This document shows, piece after piece, positions 45,178 to 55,043 of a stretch of 64,000 nucleotides of DNA (position 1 is its first letter; each line of letters opens with the position of its first letter). Under the pieces are notes generated by a model. That model made no database searches. It saw only the letters and a list, made by a program, of their open reading frames with translations, and was not told the DNA's origin. A program made the position numbers and the translations under genes. The stretch comes from an uncultured Acetatifactor sp. Its GTDB lineage: Bacteria; Bacillota; Clostridia; Lachnospirales; Lachnospiraceae. The stretch lies in contig CANQNT010000003.1 in assembly GCA_947625255.1 (NCBI GenBank), forward strand, positions 1-64,000, given 5' to 3'.

Positions 45178-46332
45178 ATGAAAAAAGTGATTTTGTCCTC
45201 TCGTTTACGGGAGCTGCGAAAACAATACGGCACCAGTCAGGATCAGATCGCCCAGTTATGCAACGTCAGCGTCCAGGCGGTCAGCAAATGGGAATGTGAT
45301 CAGTCCTATCCGGACATCGAACTTCTCCCCGTACTGGCGGACGCGTTTCATGTTACAATCGGAAACCTGCTTTGCGGAGAAAAAATCTCCAAAGCTGTTC
45401 CGGCAAAGCCCGTCCTGGTGGAATCAACACTTCCGGATGATGGCGTACTGAGAGTCATCCAATATAGAGGACGGCAATTATTGGACCAGACAACCTATGA
45501 CCCGAATATTAAAATTCCGCTTCTGATTGAAAAAGCAGAAGCCCCAAATGGTATGGGACTGCCCGTCCCGGGCAATCGGACGCTTCAGGTGGAAATCTGG
45601 GGAAGCGCCGACATCAAAGGGGATATCAGCGGAAATGTGATGACTGCCGGATCTCTGGAGTGCGGGGCCGTCGGCGGTTATATACAGGCCACAGGTTCCG
45701 TAAACTGCGGCGCCGTTGCCGGAAATGTAGAAGCAGGCGGCAGCGTGAACTGCGGCACCATGAATGGGGATGCGAATGCAGGCGGCAATGTGAACTGCTC
45801 CTCCATCAGCGGGAACGGAAACGCCGGCGGAACGATCACTTGTAAGGTGATTGGCGGTGATGTGAGCGCAGGCGACTGCGTGAACTGCGACGATGTCAAA
45901 GGGAATATAAACGCCGGCGGAAATGTGGACTGCGGCGAGGTAGACGGCTTTGTGGAAGCAGGCGGAGATGTGGACTGCGGCACCGTAGGCAGTTATGTAA
46001 CCGCCGGCGGGGACGTGGACTGCGGCGGCGTAGGCGGCGATGTCAATGCCGGCGGGGATGTGGACTGCGCCAGTGTTGGCGGCGATGTCAATGCCGGCGG
46101 GGATGTGGACTGCGCCAGTGTTGGCGGCGATGTCAATGCCGACGGGGATGTAACCATCGAGAGCGATACCGTCAACGTTATAGGCGGCAACGTAGAAGCC
46201 GGCGGCGATGTCAACTGCCAGAATATCGGCGGAGACGTGAACGCGGACGGCGACGTAAGCTGCCAGGACGTGGGCGGAAGCGTGACCGCGGGCGGAGAAG
46301 TAAACTGCCTGCGAATTAATACCAATCAGTGA
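45178..46332 (+). CDS. HTH domain fused to a cysteine-bearing beta-solenoid repeat protein
   Basis: A 384-residue protein. Residues about 7-61 form an XRE-type helix-turn-helix (RLRELRKQYGTSQDQIAQLC, NVSVQAVSKWECDQSYPDI). A linker (about 75-150) contains a short beta region (DDGVLRVIQYRGRQLLDQTT). From about residue 158 to the end there are about 15 copies of a 15-residue unit G-[DSN]-V-[ND]-C-x-x-[VI]-x-G-[DN]-V-x-A-G, with one Cys per turn in most units. Turn length and the alternating Val/Gly pattern suggest a bactofilin-like beta-solenoid. The start at 45178 follows AAAGGAAA. No signal peptide, so it is cytosolic. Specific function unknown; the repeat part could form filaments or a sensing scaffold joined to DNA binding. 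Confidence 0.85.
   Translation: MKKVILSSRLRELRKQYGTSQDQIAQLCNVSVQAVSKWECDQSYPDIELLPVLADAFHVTIGNLLCGEKISKAVPAKPVLVESTLPDDGVLRVIQYRGRQLLDQTTYDPNIKIPLLIEKAEAPNGMGLPVPGNRTLQVEIWGSADIKGDISGNVMTAGSLECGAVGGYIQATGSVNCGAVAGNVEAGGSVNCGTMNGDANAGGNVNCSSISGNGNAGGTITCKVIGGDVSAGDCVNCDDVKGNINAGGNVDCGEVDGFVEAGGDVDCGTVGSYVTAGGDVDCGGVGGDVNAGGDVDCASVGGDVNAGGDVDCASVGGDVNADGDVTIESDTVNVIGGNVEAGGDVNCQNIGGDVNADGDVSCQDVGGSVTAGGEVNCLRINTNQ
45649..46317 (+). repeat. 45-base tandem repeats of the solenoid
   Basis: About 15 units of 45 bases encode the repeat. Neighbouring units near 46048-46137 are identical for a full 45 bases, so recent duplication is likely; outer units are much more diverged. One unit (about 46141-46200) has a 15-base insertion that keeps the frame and replaces Cys with Ile. 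Confidence 0.9.
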
Positions 46333-46365
46333 AGCCGTAAATCGCAAATGGTAACTTGAACCAAT

Positions 46366-46672
46366 CTAAATCACTCGCACTACGGCACCATCCGTCAGAG
46401 TTCTGGAAGCGGAGATCACCACTTTACTTTCGGTGGCGATCTCCGGGCTTGAGACTGCGGCCATTGTATCCGTTCGATCCAATATCGTTACCATCCCCCT
46501 GCGGACCTGCCACTGTGTTCCCGGGATGCCCTCCCGCTCCGGAAGTTCTATGGCAATGCCATTGTTGATTACATACTGAATGGACGGCCGGTATATAATG
46601 GGAGTATCTTTTTGTCAGGGACATAAATTTGCGCTCCCGCCACTTTTCACCCTCGGTATCCGCAGGTTTCAT
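46366..46672 (-). pseudogene. Unidentified coding remnant with frameshift
   Basis: On the minus strand, a continuous reading ending at 46366 gives DTPIIYRPSIQYVINNGIAI, ELPEREGIPGTQWQVRRGMV, TILDRTDTMAAVSSPEIATE. This is protein-like in composition. Upstream it changes frame at a run of A near 46610, where another frame gives DTEGEKWRERKFMSLTK. I do not recognise the family. The adjoining region (46333-46365) shows nothing. Confidence 0.35.
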
Positions 46673-46731
46673 ACAGTACGAAACCGCCGGCCCCCGGGGG
46701 ATTAGAAGTTAAATGTGGCTAATTATCGGGC

Positions 46732-46779
46732 AAAAAAAAATAGCCCCTGGGACAAATATGCTCTGCCTCAGAGGCTATT
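46732..46779 (-). terminator. Hairpin with nine-T tract
   Basis: AATAGCCCCTG (46739-46749) pairs with CAGAGGCTATT (46769-46779) with one mismatch, and nine T follow on the minus strand. It probably terminated the Rpn remnant at 46939-47455 or transcripts from gdhA. Confidence 0.75.
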
Positions 46780-46938
46780 GGTATTATTTTACATTTTAGG
46801 CTTATCGATTACGTCCCGGCTTGATACAAACAGTTGACTTGATTCCGTTTCACCGGGTCGAACGAAAACGCTTGGGAGTCTTGTGATTGCAAGGCTCCCC
46901 TTCTCATTACTGAAGCCTAGAGCTCCCCCTTGCTTTTC

Positions 46939-47455
46939 TCACTTTGCAACGGAAGGACGTTCGGCAAACCACCGCTTAACTGTAGACAGGCCCTCGCTTA
47001 CGATATACGCTATCTTCTCAAAGGAAAAGCCGTTCTCATCGTGCGGCTTATATGCTATTTCTTTGGCTTGCTCTAGCTTTGCCTCTTCCGCAGCTTCTTT
47101 CCTCATATCCTCCATCATCTTGCCCATTCTATCCTGACCTCCCTCGGTCTCCTTCAGATTCCCGACCTTTCGGCCAGCTCCGGATAATACATATCCACCG
47201 TACTGATACATCTGAAATGTGCATCAGTCGCCCGATTGGTTCCTCATCGTTTTTATACGCCCATTGACGTATATCACATAGCTGTCCGCTCCCTTATCGA
47301 AGTCTTCCCCGGCACTATTCTCAACAGCAACTCTACTGCCGGAATATTGTCCCGAAAAACCTCCGTCATAAAAGCATCATCCAGAAACCGGAACCGCTCC
47401 AGTTTCTCCATATAATATTCTCGTCCGTATTTCTTCTTGTCCGCTGCGGTCACCT
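46939..47455 (-). pseudogene. Rpn-family nuclease remnant
   Basis: At the right end, YMEKLERFRFLDDAFMTEVF, RDNIPAVELLLRIV is the N-terminal part of an Rpn/PD-(D/E)XK protein. The nuclease core is deleted or broken by stops. The left part (ETEGGQDRMGKMMEDMRKEA, YIVSEGLSTVKRWFAER) is a helical C-terminal tail of the same family. The piece from 47456 to 47640 shows no gene. Confidence 0.65.
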
Positions 47456-47644
47456 TGCTTTTCCTGGATTCAGTTTCCCGCAGGTTACAATTCTTATTGT
47501 GACTTTCAACGTCGGTTTCATTCCGTTCGCCGTCCGTCTATATTATGCCAGAGCAGAAGCCTGATATTACATCTATATTGTAAGCAATTTGGCCCAAAAT
47601 GTCAAATGAGGTGTGGGATCGTCAGCGGCAAAGTATAAGTCATA

Positions 47645-47691
47645 CAAAAAAAGAACCAGAAGCGCCCCGACTCTCCGTCGTTACTTCTGGT
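47645..47691 (-). terminator. Terminator of gdhA
   Basis: ACCAGAAG (47655-47662) and CTTCTGGT (47684-47691) are perfect arms around a GC-rich loop. The minus strand continues with TTCTTTTTTT. It is 85 bases past the gdhA stop. Confidence 0.8.
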
Positions 47692-47775
47692 CCCTTTTTA
47701 CTCAATTTCAATTATCCAATGATTTTATTTAATTACCGCTCAATTACTCAACCACTCTCACAAAAACCACCGCTC

Positions 47776-49393
<1,618 letters not shown>

Positions 49394-49405
49394 GTCCCAT
49401 GGAGT

Positions 49406-49434
49406 ATTATATAACGAAATGCCCATTTTCACAA
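49406..49434 (-). promoter_or_regulatory. gdhA promoter
   Basis: The minus strand shows TTGTGA (49429-49434), a 17-base spacer and a perfect TATAAT (49406-49411). The predicted start, about 49399, leaves a leader of about 277 bases. Confidence 0.8.
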
Positions 49435-49555
49435 CGTACTTTTTCGCAGTAAATCGTAAAAGTTTTAGAAAAATTTTTATGAAAATTGCACAACAAAATA
49501 TACGTGTATACAATAACACCACTTTTAGATAACATCCACAAGCCGCCTTGATCCA

Positions 49556-49987
49556 TCACAGATACTTTTTCAGCCGCGCAATGTTCTTTTCCTCAAAATC
49601 AATGAGCTGCTTCGCCAAATTCGTGGACTGCTCCCCGGCCTCCTCATTGTGGTTAAGGGCTTTATTCATGGACAAGATTCCCTGATTGCTGTTCTTGATC
49701 ATCATCTCCGCGATATGGCCTGTGCTGGTATTCAGCATGGTGTTATAGTGAATGCCGCCCTTGAGCAGGATATCCGAGAGATGATTGCCATGATACAGCT
49801 CCGCCTTGGCCTGCAGCAGCTTCTCCACCGCCATATTGTGAATCTCAGAATACTTCAAGGACTGCCTGGAGACCTGCATGGCTAACTGATCATCATATAC
49901 CTTGTCCGAAAGGGTATCCATCGCCGCCATGGCATTTTCCGTGCTTTTCTGGATTTCCCGATAAAGCGCTACTTCTTGTGATTTCAT
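49556..49987 (-). CDS. Helical-bundle protein of unknown function
   Basis: A 143-residue soluble protein starting at 49987 (MKSQEVALYREIQKSTENAM), with AAAGG upstream. The whole chain is predicted helical, with spaced histidines and acids (YSEIHNMAVEKLLQAKAELYHG, THE-type HIAEMMIKNSNQGILSMNKA, LNHNEEAGEQSTNLAKQLID). It resembles four-helix bundles such as DUF2383/ferritin-like proteins in pattern, but I see no certain family signature. Monocistronic between gdhA and the SH3 protein. The frame extends upstream to 50110 without a binding site. Confidence 0.7.
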   Translation of the reverse strand: MKSQEVALYREIQKSTENAMAAMDTLSDKVYDDQLAMQVSRQSLKYSEIHNMAVEKLLQAKAELYHGNHLSDILLKGGIHYNTMLNTSTGHIAEMMIKNSNQGILSMNKALNHNEEAGEQSTNLAKQLIDFEEKNIARLKKYL

Positions 49988-50224
49988 TTTCTGTACCTTT
50001 CCGGCCCAAAGAGCCTTACGAAACCAGATACCTGATACGGGACTAAGAAAGCGACAATTGCACGCTTCATACTTCCGTTCCCTTTCCAACAATGGATACA
50101 CACCTTGCATACCCCCTGATCCGAATGACAGCTATCAAGTCCCGCGCACTACTTTTATGCTTAAAAAAAGAAGAGACCGAAATCCCTTCTTTTAATATTC
50201 GCAGTTTTATAAAATTTATGCAAA

Positions 50225-51532
50225 TCAGTTCAGATATTCAGACTTTACATAACCTATGGTGCCGTTATAACGGATCTGGCTCCATTCTCCGGACTCGGAA
50301 AGCACCTCAACCTTGTCTCCGCCTACGACCGTGCCCAGCTTTTCAGAACTCTGACTGGCCTCCTTGCGGAGATTGATGTTGGTAATGGCGATACGGGTAA
50401 GAGTCTGCTGGCCTCCGGCGGTTTCATCCGTCCCGTTATTCTCGCCGGTATTCTCCCCTGCACTCTCTCCCTCATTGACAGCCGAAGTCCCGCTCTCCTC
50501 GAGCCCGGTGATCAGCAGGTATTCCGCCTTGACGTAGCTCTCCTTTCCTTCAAAAAGCACTTTCGCCCAGCCATTCTGCCTTAGCTCCAGTACCGGCACC
50601 TGGTTTCCGCTGCCAAGCTTGCCCACGCGGTCCGCCAGCTCGCTGTCGGAAACCCGGACATTGACCGTCGTGGTGGCAGTACCGGTCACACCCTCCAGCG
50701 CGGCCCCGTCAGTACCCGTTCCCTGACCATCGTCTTCCCCGGAACCATCCTGGAGATTTTGATTTTCTTCAGCCACCTTTGCGGCAATCGCTTCGCCTGC
50801 TGCAATGCTGACCTCTCTCTCCAATTCACTGATGTATTCAAAAAGCTTTTCATTCGCCGTCATCAGCTCATTATATTCCGCATTGACGCGATTGTTCAGC
50901 TCCACCACGTCCTCCTGCAGACTGACAGTGCGGATAAAATCCAGAACCTCCTCAGAGGTCTCGCCATCATTCATATACAGGCTGCCGTTTTCATCCGTAC
51001 AGATATAGAACCCTTCGAAACCGGGTACTTCATCATCATACCCATAGAACACCACCTTGGTATATACATAGGCGATCAAGGAATTCTCCACCGGCCCCCG
51101 CTTGGTGTAAATCTCAATCACAGGATAGCTTTCAATGTACTTGCTCAACTCCGTGATGCGGACGGCCTCCGTGTCCTTTACAAAATTGCTCAAATTCTGA
51201 ATCGTCTCCACATCGCCGGTACCCAACGCATTATAATAAGTAGCGATCAAAGTATACAAAGCTCCATCATCGTTTCTCACCAGCTCGTTATTCTCGATCA
51301 AATCCTCAAAATCCGGCTCCGGCTCCGTTGATTCCGCCTCAGACTCGTCCGTGGAAATCAACGCCACATTCTCCACCGCCAACAGTTCCTCGATCTCAGA
51401 CTCATCCGGATTCCCCGCTCCCAGGGCCACCGCCACAGTCACCGCCACAGAGACCACCACGAGAATCGGAAAAATCACCATCGAATGTTTCATAATATAA
51501 GTACCAACTTTTCTCAGCTGCTTCTTCCACAT
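50225..51532 (-). CDS. Membrane-anchored SH3-repeat protein
   Basis: A 435-residue protein with an N-terminal anchor (MVIFPILVVVSVAVTVAVAL) and a conserved extracellular part (about 90-215: ALYTLIATYYNALGTGDVET, SYPVIEIYTKRGPVENSLIA). A coiled coil follows at about 215-250, then two bacterial SH3 domains (about 285-345: TTTVNVRVSDSELADRVGKL; about 380-435: IAITNINLRKEASQSSEKLG). These are separated by acidic Gly-rich linkers. SH3b domains bind peptidoglycan peptides, so a role at the cell wall is likely. AAAGGAG precedes the ATG at 51532. It lies directly downstream of tRNA-Arg. Confidence 0.85.
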   Translation of the reverse strand: MWKKQLRKVGTYIMKHSMVIFPILVVVSVAVTVAVALGAGNPDESEIEELLAVENVALISTDESEAESTEPEPDFEDLIENNELVRNDDGALYTLIATYYNALGTGDVETIQNLSNFVKDTEAVRITELSKYIESYPVIEIYTKRGPVENSLIAYVYTKVVFYGYDDEVPGFEGFYICTDENGSLYMNDGETSEEVLDFIRTVSLQEDVVELNNRVNAEYNELMTANEKLFEYISELEREVSIAAGEAIAAKVAEENQNLQDGSGEDDGQGTGTDGAALEGVTGTATTTVNVRVSDSELADRVGKLGSGNQVPVLELRQNGWAKVLFEGKESYVKAEYLLITGLEESGTSAVNEGESAGENTGENNGTDETAGGQQTLTRIAITNINLRKEASQSSEKLGTVVGGDKVEVLSESGEWSQIRYNGTIGYVKSEYLN

Positions 51533-51569
51533 ATCGGACTCCTTTCCGTAACAATTTCACAATATAAAA

Positions 51570-51793
51570 AGTCAAGGTGATGTAAAAAATGCATCCGACA
51601 GGAATCGAACCTGCATCAAAGGCGTCGGAGGCCTCCGTTCTATCCATTATACTACGGATGCGAATTCAACAACCGCCCGGCCAAACCTGCCGCCATACCA
51701 CCGGCAAGCCTTTCCCATCGATCAAAATCTTCCACTCTTGCCGACTGACCGTACTTCGTTGAAAATGTTACAAAATTATTACATCACCTTGAC
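51570..51793. repeat. 16-bp inverted repeat flanking tRNA-Arg
   Basis: AGTCAAGGTGATGTAA (51570-51585) and its reverse complement TTACATCACCTTGACT (from 51779, ending at 51794) lie on either side of the tRNA. In the minus transcript the 5' leader would begin GGUGAUGUAA and the 3' trailer would contain UUACAUCACC, so leader and trailer can pair. Confidence 0.75.
51590..51661 (-). tRNA. tRNA-Arg (anticodon CCG)
   Basis: Acceptor stem GCATCCG (51661-51655) pairs with CGGATGC (51597-51591), and A is the discriminator at 51590. The D-arm AGTATAATGGATAGAAC, the anticodon stem GAGGC/GCCTT with loop CTCCGAC, and the T-arm GCAGGTTCGATTCCTGT are all present. The anticodon is CCG, reading CGG. CCA is not encoded, so RNase Z and the CCA-adding enzyme are needed. 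A short T-run follows. Confidence 0.97.
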
Positions 51794-51794
51794 T

Positions 51795-51823
51795 ATCATA
51801 ACACAAAAATCAGTGTCTGTCTA
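51795..51823 (-). promoter_or_regulatory. Promoter of tRNA-Arg
   Basis: The minus strand shows TAGACA (51818-51823), a 17-base spacer and TATGAT (51795-51800), one mismatch each. The predicted start lies within the right arm of the inverted repeat, about 51788. Confidence 0.65.
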
Positions 51824-51900
51824 TAAACTTTTTCAAAAAAACAAAGAAATCTGCTGCCAATTCTTTACAGACCGCACGTACCATTCGAACAGCCGTACAT

Positions 51901-52803
51901 TCACGCGATCCGCAATTCATTGCGCCGGCGGTCAAAATAATAGACATCCTCTGACAAAACTTCCTCCGCCGCCACCTGCGTTTCATTGACTTCACAGACC
52001 ATCTCCCGAAGAAGCCGGGGATCCGGATGCCCCCTGTCCGGCATAAGCAGAACCTCATGCACCGAACTGGGCAGAATAAACAAGTTACAATCCATCTCTT
52101 CCGCCACTTTCCGCAGAAGATCCGGATAAAGCATAGCCGCCGCCCCATAGACACGCCTTCTGTTGCTGAGAATCTTCAAGGGAATCCGCTCCGCTCCTCT
52201 TTCCTCCAGAGGTAAATCCGGCGCCTGAGCACCGGCAAACTCCTCCAGCAAATCCTCCATATCCATGAGCTCTGTTCCATAAAGCAGACATGTATTCCGC
52301 CGGGCCAGCTCTAACAATTCCTCCACGCTGGTTCCCCACGCGTCAACGTGATTATTATACACCAAAACTTCTCCAATTCCAAGTGTTTTTTCACAAAAAG
52401 AACAAGAAAAACAAATTGCCAGATCCAAAAACCTGATATGAGGAATGGATTTCAAAAGCTCCTCGTTCCACTTTGCGTTGACGAGCCGGTAAACGATTTT
52501 CTCTTTTACCCGGTCAAAATCCTGAAAAAAGGAAAGATCCATTTCTCCGGACGGACATTCTCTTTCATAAAGGGACAAAATCGAGTCAATGATTTCTGTC
52601 ATGGTCGCGCCCGACTCATAATTTTTCCAGAACGGCTCCAGATAAATGGTCGGGACCACGTTAGATCCCTTCCTCTGAAGCACCAGTCCCTGCAGTATAA
52701 CCCCGTTGTTCTTACAGACCTGCCTGACTTCGACCAAAAAATCCTTTCCAAGCCTTGTCTTTATGTTTTTCTTTACTTTTTCCGCAAATTCCATGATCTC
52801 CAT
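51901..52803 (-). CDS. DUF5688-family protein
   Basis: A 300-residue cytosolic protein, starting at 52803 (MEIMEFAEKVKKNIKTRLGK). The pattern LGKDFLVEVRQVCKNNGVIL, QGLVLQRKGSNVVPTIYLEP, and the C-terminal NLFILPSSVHEVLLMPDRG with VNETQVAAEEVLSEDVYYFD matches DUF5688, a family spread through Lachnospiraceae, with no known function. The gene is monocistronic and convergent with nothing; efp lies upstream in the same direction. Confidence 0.85.
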   Translation of the reverse strand: MEIMEFAEKVKKNIKTRLGKDFLVEVRQVCKNNGVILQGLVLQRKGSNVVPTIYLEPFWKNYESGATMTEIIDSILSLYERECPSGEMDLSFFQDFDRVKEKIVYRLVNAKWNEELLKSIPHIRFLDLAICFSCSFCEKTLGIGEVLVYNNHVDAWGTSVEELLELARRNTCLLYGTELMDMEDLLEEFAGAQAPDLPLEERGAERIPLKILSNRRRVYGAAAMLYPDLLRKVAEEMDCNLFILPSSVHEVLLMPDRGHPDPRLLREMVCEVNETQVAAEEVLSEDVYYFDRRRNELRIA

Positions 52804-52968
52804 GTACGATTCCTCTCTTTCCCATTATTATTTTCCGACATCCTGTGGCCCAAGGATGATTCTCTTTCGTACACGGCTTTTCGGAACTCCTTTCAGCTGT
52901 TTAAAATCTATTTCTCACATTCTTTTCATCCGGGCGGCCGATACCCCTTTTCCCATGGCGCTTTCATG

Positions 52969-53003
52969 CAAAAAAAGACAATGGACCCCTCATCCATTGT
53001 CTT
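52969..53003 (-). terminator. Terminator of efp
   Basis: AAGACAATGGA (52975-52985) and TCCATTGTCTT (52993-53003) are perfect 11-bp arms, with a minus-strand T-run. It is 88 bases past the efp stop. The rest of 52804-53091 has no gene. Confidence 0.85.
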
Positions 53004-53091
53004 ACAAGCCTGATTATTGGCATATCCCACACAGTCACTATGCCATTCCCGAGTACCATACCCCGGACATCAAAATACTGTCCAAAAGCCC

Positions 53092-53649
53092 TTATGCGCG
53101 GGAAAGATATTCACCGGTTCTGGTGTCAATCTTGATCTTGTCGCCCTCGTTCACGAACAAAGGAACAGAAACGGTAGCACCGGTCTCCACAACAGCGGGC
53201 TTGGAAGCGCCAGTAGCGGTATCGCCCTTGAAACCAGGCTCCGTGCTTGTGATCTCCAGCTCCACGAAAAGAGGGGGCTCCACGGAAAACACATTGCCAT
53301 TATGGGAACAAATCTTGCACATCTCGTTCTCTTTTACGAACTTCAGCGCATCGCCAACGGTATCCGAATTCAAAGCGATCTGATCATAGGTGTCCGTATC
53401 CATAAAGTAATACAAATCCCCGTCAGCATACAGATACTGCATATCTTTTCTATCAATACGTGCCTGAGGGTACTTCTCAGTAGGACGGAAAGTCTTTTCC
53501 ACGACGCCGCCATTGATGATATTCTTCAGCTTCGTCCTCACGAAAGCCGCACCCTTACCCGGTTTTACATGCTGGAATTCAATGATCTGGTAAACATTAT
53601 TGTCAACTTCAATAGTAATACCATTCCTGAAATCACCTGCAGAAATCAT
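53092..53649 (-). CDS. efp: Translation elongation factor P
   Basis: EF-P relieves ribosome stalling at polyproline stretches. The 185-residue protein has the three beta-domain layout. The N-terminal domain is [20 protein letters not shown], with the tip lysine in the loop [16 protein letters not shown]. The C-terminal OB segment is [35 protein letters not shown] precedes the ATG. No modification enzymes (epmA/B, earP) are in the window; the tip loop PGKGA resembles the Bacillus type. Confidence 0.97.
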   Translation of the reverse strand: MISAGDFRNGITIEVDNNVYQIIEFQHVKPGKGAAFVRTKLKNIINGGVVEKTFRPTEKYPQARIDRKDMQYLYADGDLYYFMDTDTYDQIALNSDTVGDALKFVKENEMCKICSHNGNVFSVEPPLFVELEITSTEPGFKGDTATGASKPAVVETGATVSVPLFVNEGDKIKIDTRTGEYLSRA

Positions 53650-53738
53650 ATTAAATCCTCCTAGTATTTAGTCGCGTTTTAATTCTTTTCCAGTGTATAA
53701 CAATTTGGGCAATTTTTCAACTCTTTTTTAACAAAATC

Positions 53739-54869
53739 TCATGCTTTTTCTCGCATTTCCGCTTCCGCCCGGACAAAATCGATGGCCTGCAGGTACCCGT
53801 CCAGTCCCTGACCGTAAATCTGCCTGTCGCAGACCGGCGCGGTCACGGAAACCTTGCGGAACTCTTCTCTTTTGGTAATATCCGATATATGAATCTCCGC
53901 CTTTGGAACGGTGATGCTGGCCAAGGCATCCCGGATGGCATAGCTATAATGGGTGAACGCCCCGGGATTGATGACGATTCCATCCGTACCGTCAAAATAC
54001 GCCTCCTGAATGCGGTCGATAATGGCCCCTTCATGATTGCTCTGAAATACCGGAATCTCCACATTCTCCGCCTTGGCCTTGGCGGAAATCATGTCCAATA
54101 AGTATTGATAGTCCTGAGTGCCGTACACACTTTTTTCCCGTATTCCCAGAAAATTCAAGTTCGGTCCGTTGATCACCAAAATTTTCATCCTTTTTCCTTC
54201 CTGCGCCTTTTCAATCTTTCCTATCCCTTCGGTCTTTTCTGCCATTTCAACTCTTTCCGCCTCTTCAGCTCTTTCCGGCTTCTCAGCCCTTTCCGCCCTG
54301 CCAGCCGTTTCCCCTCTTTCCGCCCTTTCTCTGCGGAATCTCCTGCAGCTTTCCAGCAGTTCCTCCATGATCTCTTCCATGGAGCGCTGGTCCACGTCCA
54401 CGATCACGTCTGCGGCCTCCTCGTATAACCGCTCCCGTTTCCCAAGAAGCTCCGTGATCCTGCTTAAAGGATCCTCTCCCTGCAAAAGAGGCCTGGTGTG
54501 ATCGTTCATGAGGCGCTCATAAACCGTCTTGGGACGCACCCGGAAATAGACCACCGTGCCGATCTGGCGCAGCAGCTCCCGGTTTTCCTCCCGCAGAGGA
54601 GTGCCCCCTCCCACGGAAAGAATCTGATTATGAAGCCTGGACGCAAGCTCCTCCAACAGCTTCGTCTCCATGCGCCGGAACACCTCTTCGCCATCCGTCG
54701 CGAAGATTTCGCTGATCGTTCGCCCCTCCCTCTGTTCAATCAAGTGATCCGTGTCCACAAAACATTTCTGCAGCCGGTAAGAAAGCCGAAGCCCCACCGA
54801 GGTCTTTCCGCTTCCCATAAAGCCGGTCAGCACGATATTGTCCCGATCCTTTTGATTCTGCCTGTTCAT
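53739..54869 (-). CDS. aroKQ: Shikimate kinase / type II 3-dehydroquinate dehydratase fusion
   Basis: A 376-residue fusion. Residues about 10-175 are shikimate kinase: Walker A LTGFMGSGKTSVGLRLSYRL, the DxD region VDTDHLIEQREGRTISEIF, and LSVGGGTPLREENRELL with HTRPLLQ. An Ala/Glu/Arg-rich linker (ERAEEAERVEMAEK and similar, about 178-225) joins it to AroQ from residue 228: ILVINGPNLNFLGIREKSVY, FQSNHEGAIIDRIQEAYF, INPGAFTHYSYAIRDAL and the catalytic-His loop VPKAEIHISDI. The two steps (third and fifth of the shikimate pathway) are not consecutive. An internal ATG at 54188, with AGGAAGGAAAAAGG just before, could also yield free 149-residue AroQ. Confidence 0.93.
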   Translation of the reverse strand: MNRQNQKDRDNIVLTGFMGSGKTSVGLRLSYRLQKCFVDTDHLIEQREGRTISEIFATDGEEVFRRMETKLLEELASRLHNQILSVGGGTPLREENRELLRQIGTVVYFRVRPKTVYERLMNDHTRPLLQGEDPLSRITELLGKRERLYEEAADVIVDVDQRSMEEIMEELLESCRRFRRERAERGETAGRAERAEKPERAEEAERVEMAEKTEGIGKIEKAQEGKRMKILVINGPNLNFLGIREKSVYGTQDYQYLLDMISAKAKAENVEIPVFQSNHEGAIIDRIQEAYFDGTDGIVINPGAFTHYSYAIRDALASITVPKAEIHISDITKREEFRKVSVTAPVCDRQIYGQGLDGYLQAIDFVRAEAEMREKA

Positions 54870-55043
54870 CTTATGTCCGCGTCCTCCCCTTTTTCTTTTG
54901 CCTCACGCAGTTAGGCATCCGCCCTTTCTCACGCACGCAGCCGGCCAGGCAGCCTATCCGCCCTTTCTCACCGCGCGAAAGTCAAGCCATTCCGCTCTTT
55001 CTCACCGCCCTCACGGGCCCCGGCGATTTTTTCATCCTATATC

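Noticed and set aside
45478..46347. A 289-residue open frame on the minus strand with many His, Ala and Val repeats
   Set aside because: It is the antisense shadow of the HTH-solenoid repeats; it has no ribosome binding site, and its repetitive nature comes entirely from the coding strand.
46411..46443. A GGAGATCACCAC/GTGGCGATCTCC hairpin after the HTH-solenoid gene
   Set aside because: It has no T-run and overlaps the coding remnant on the other strand, so it is not called a terminator.
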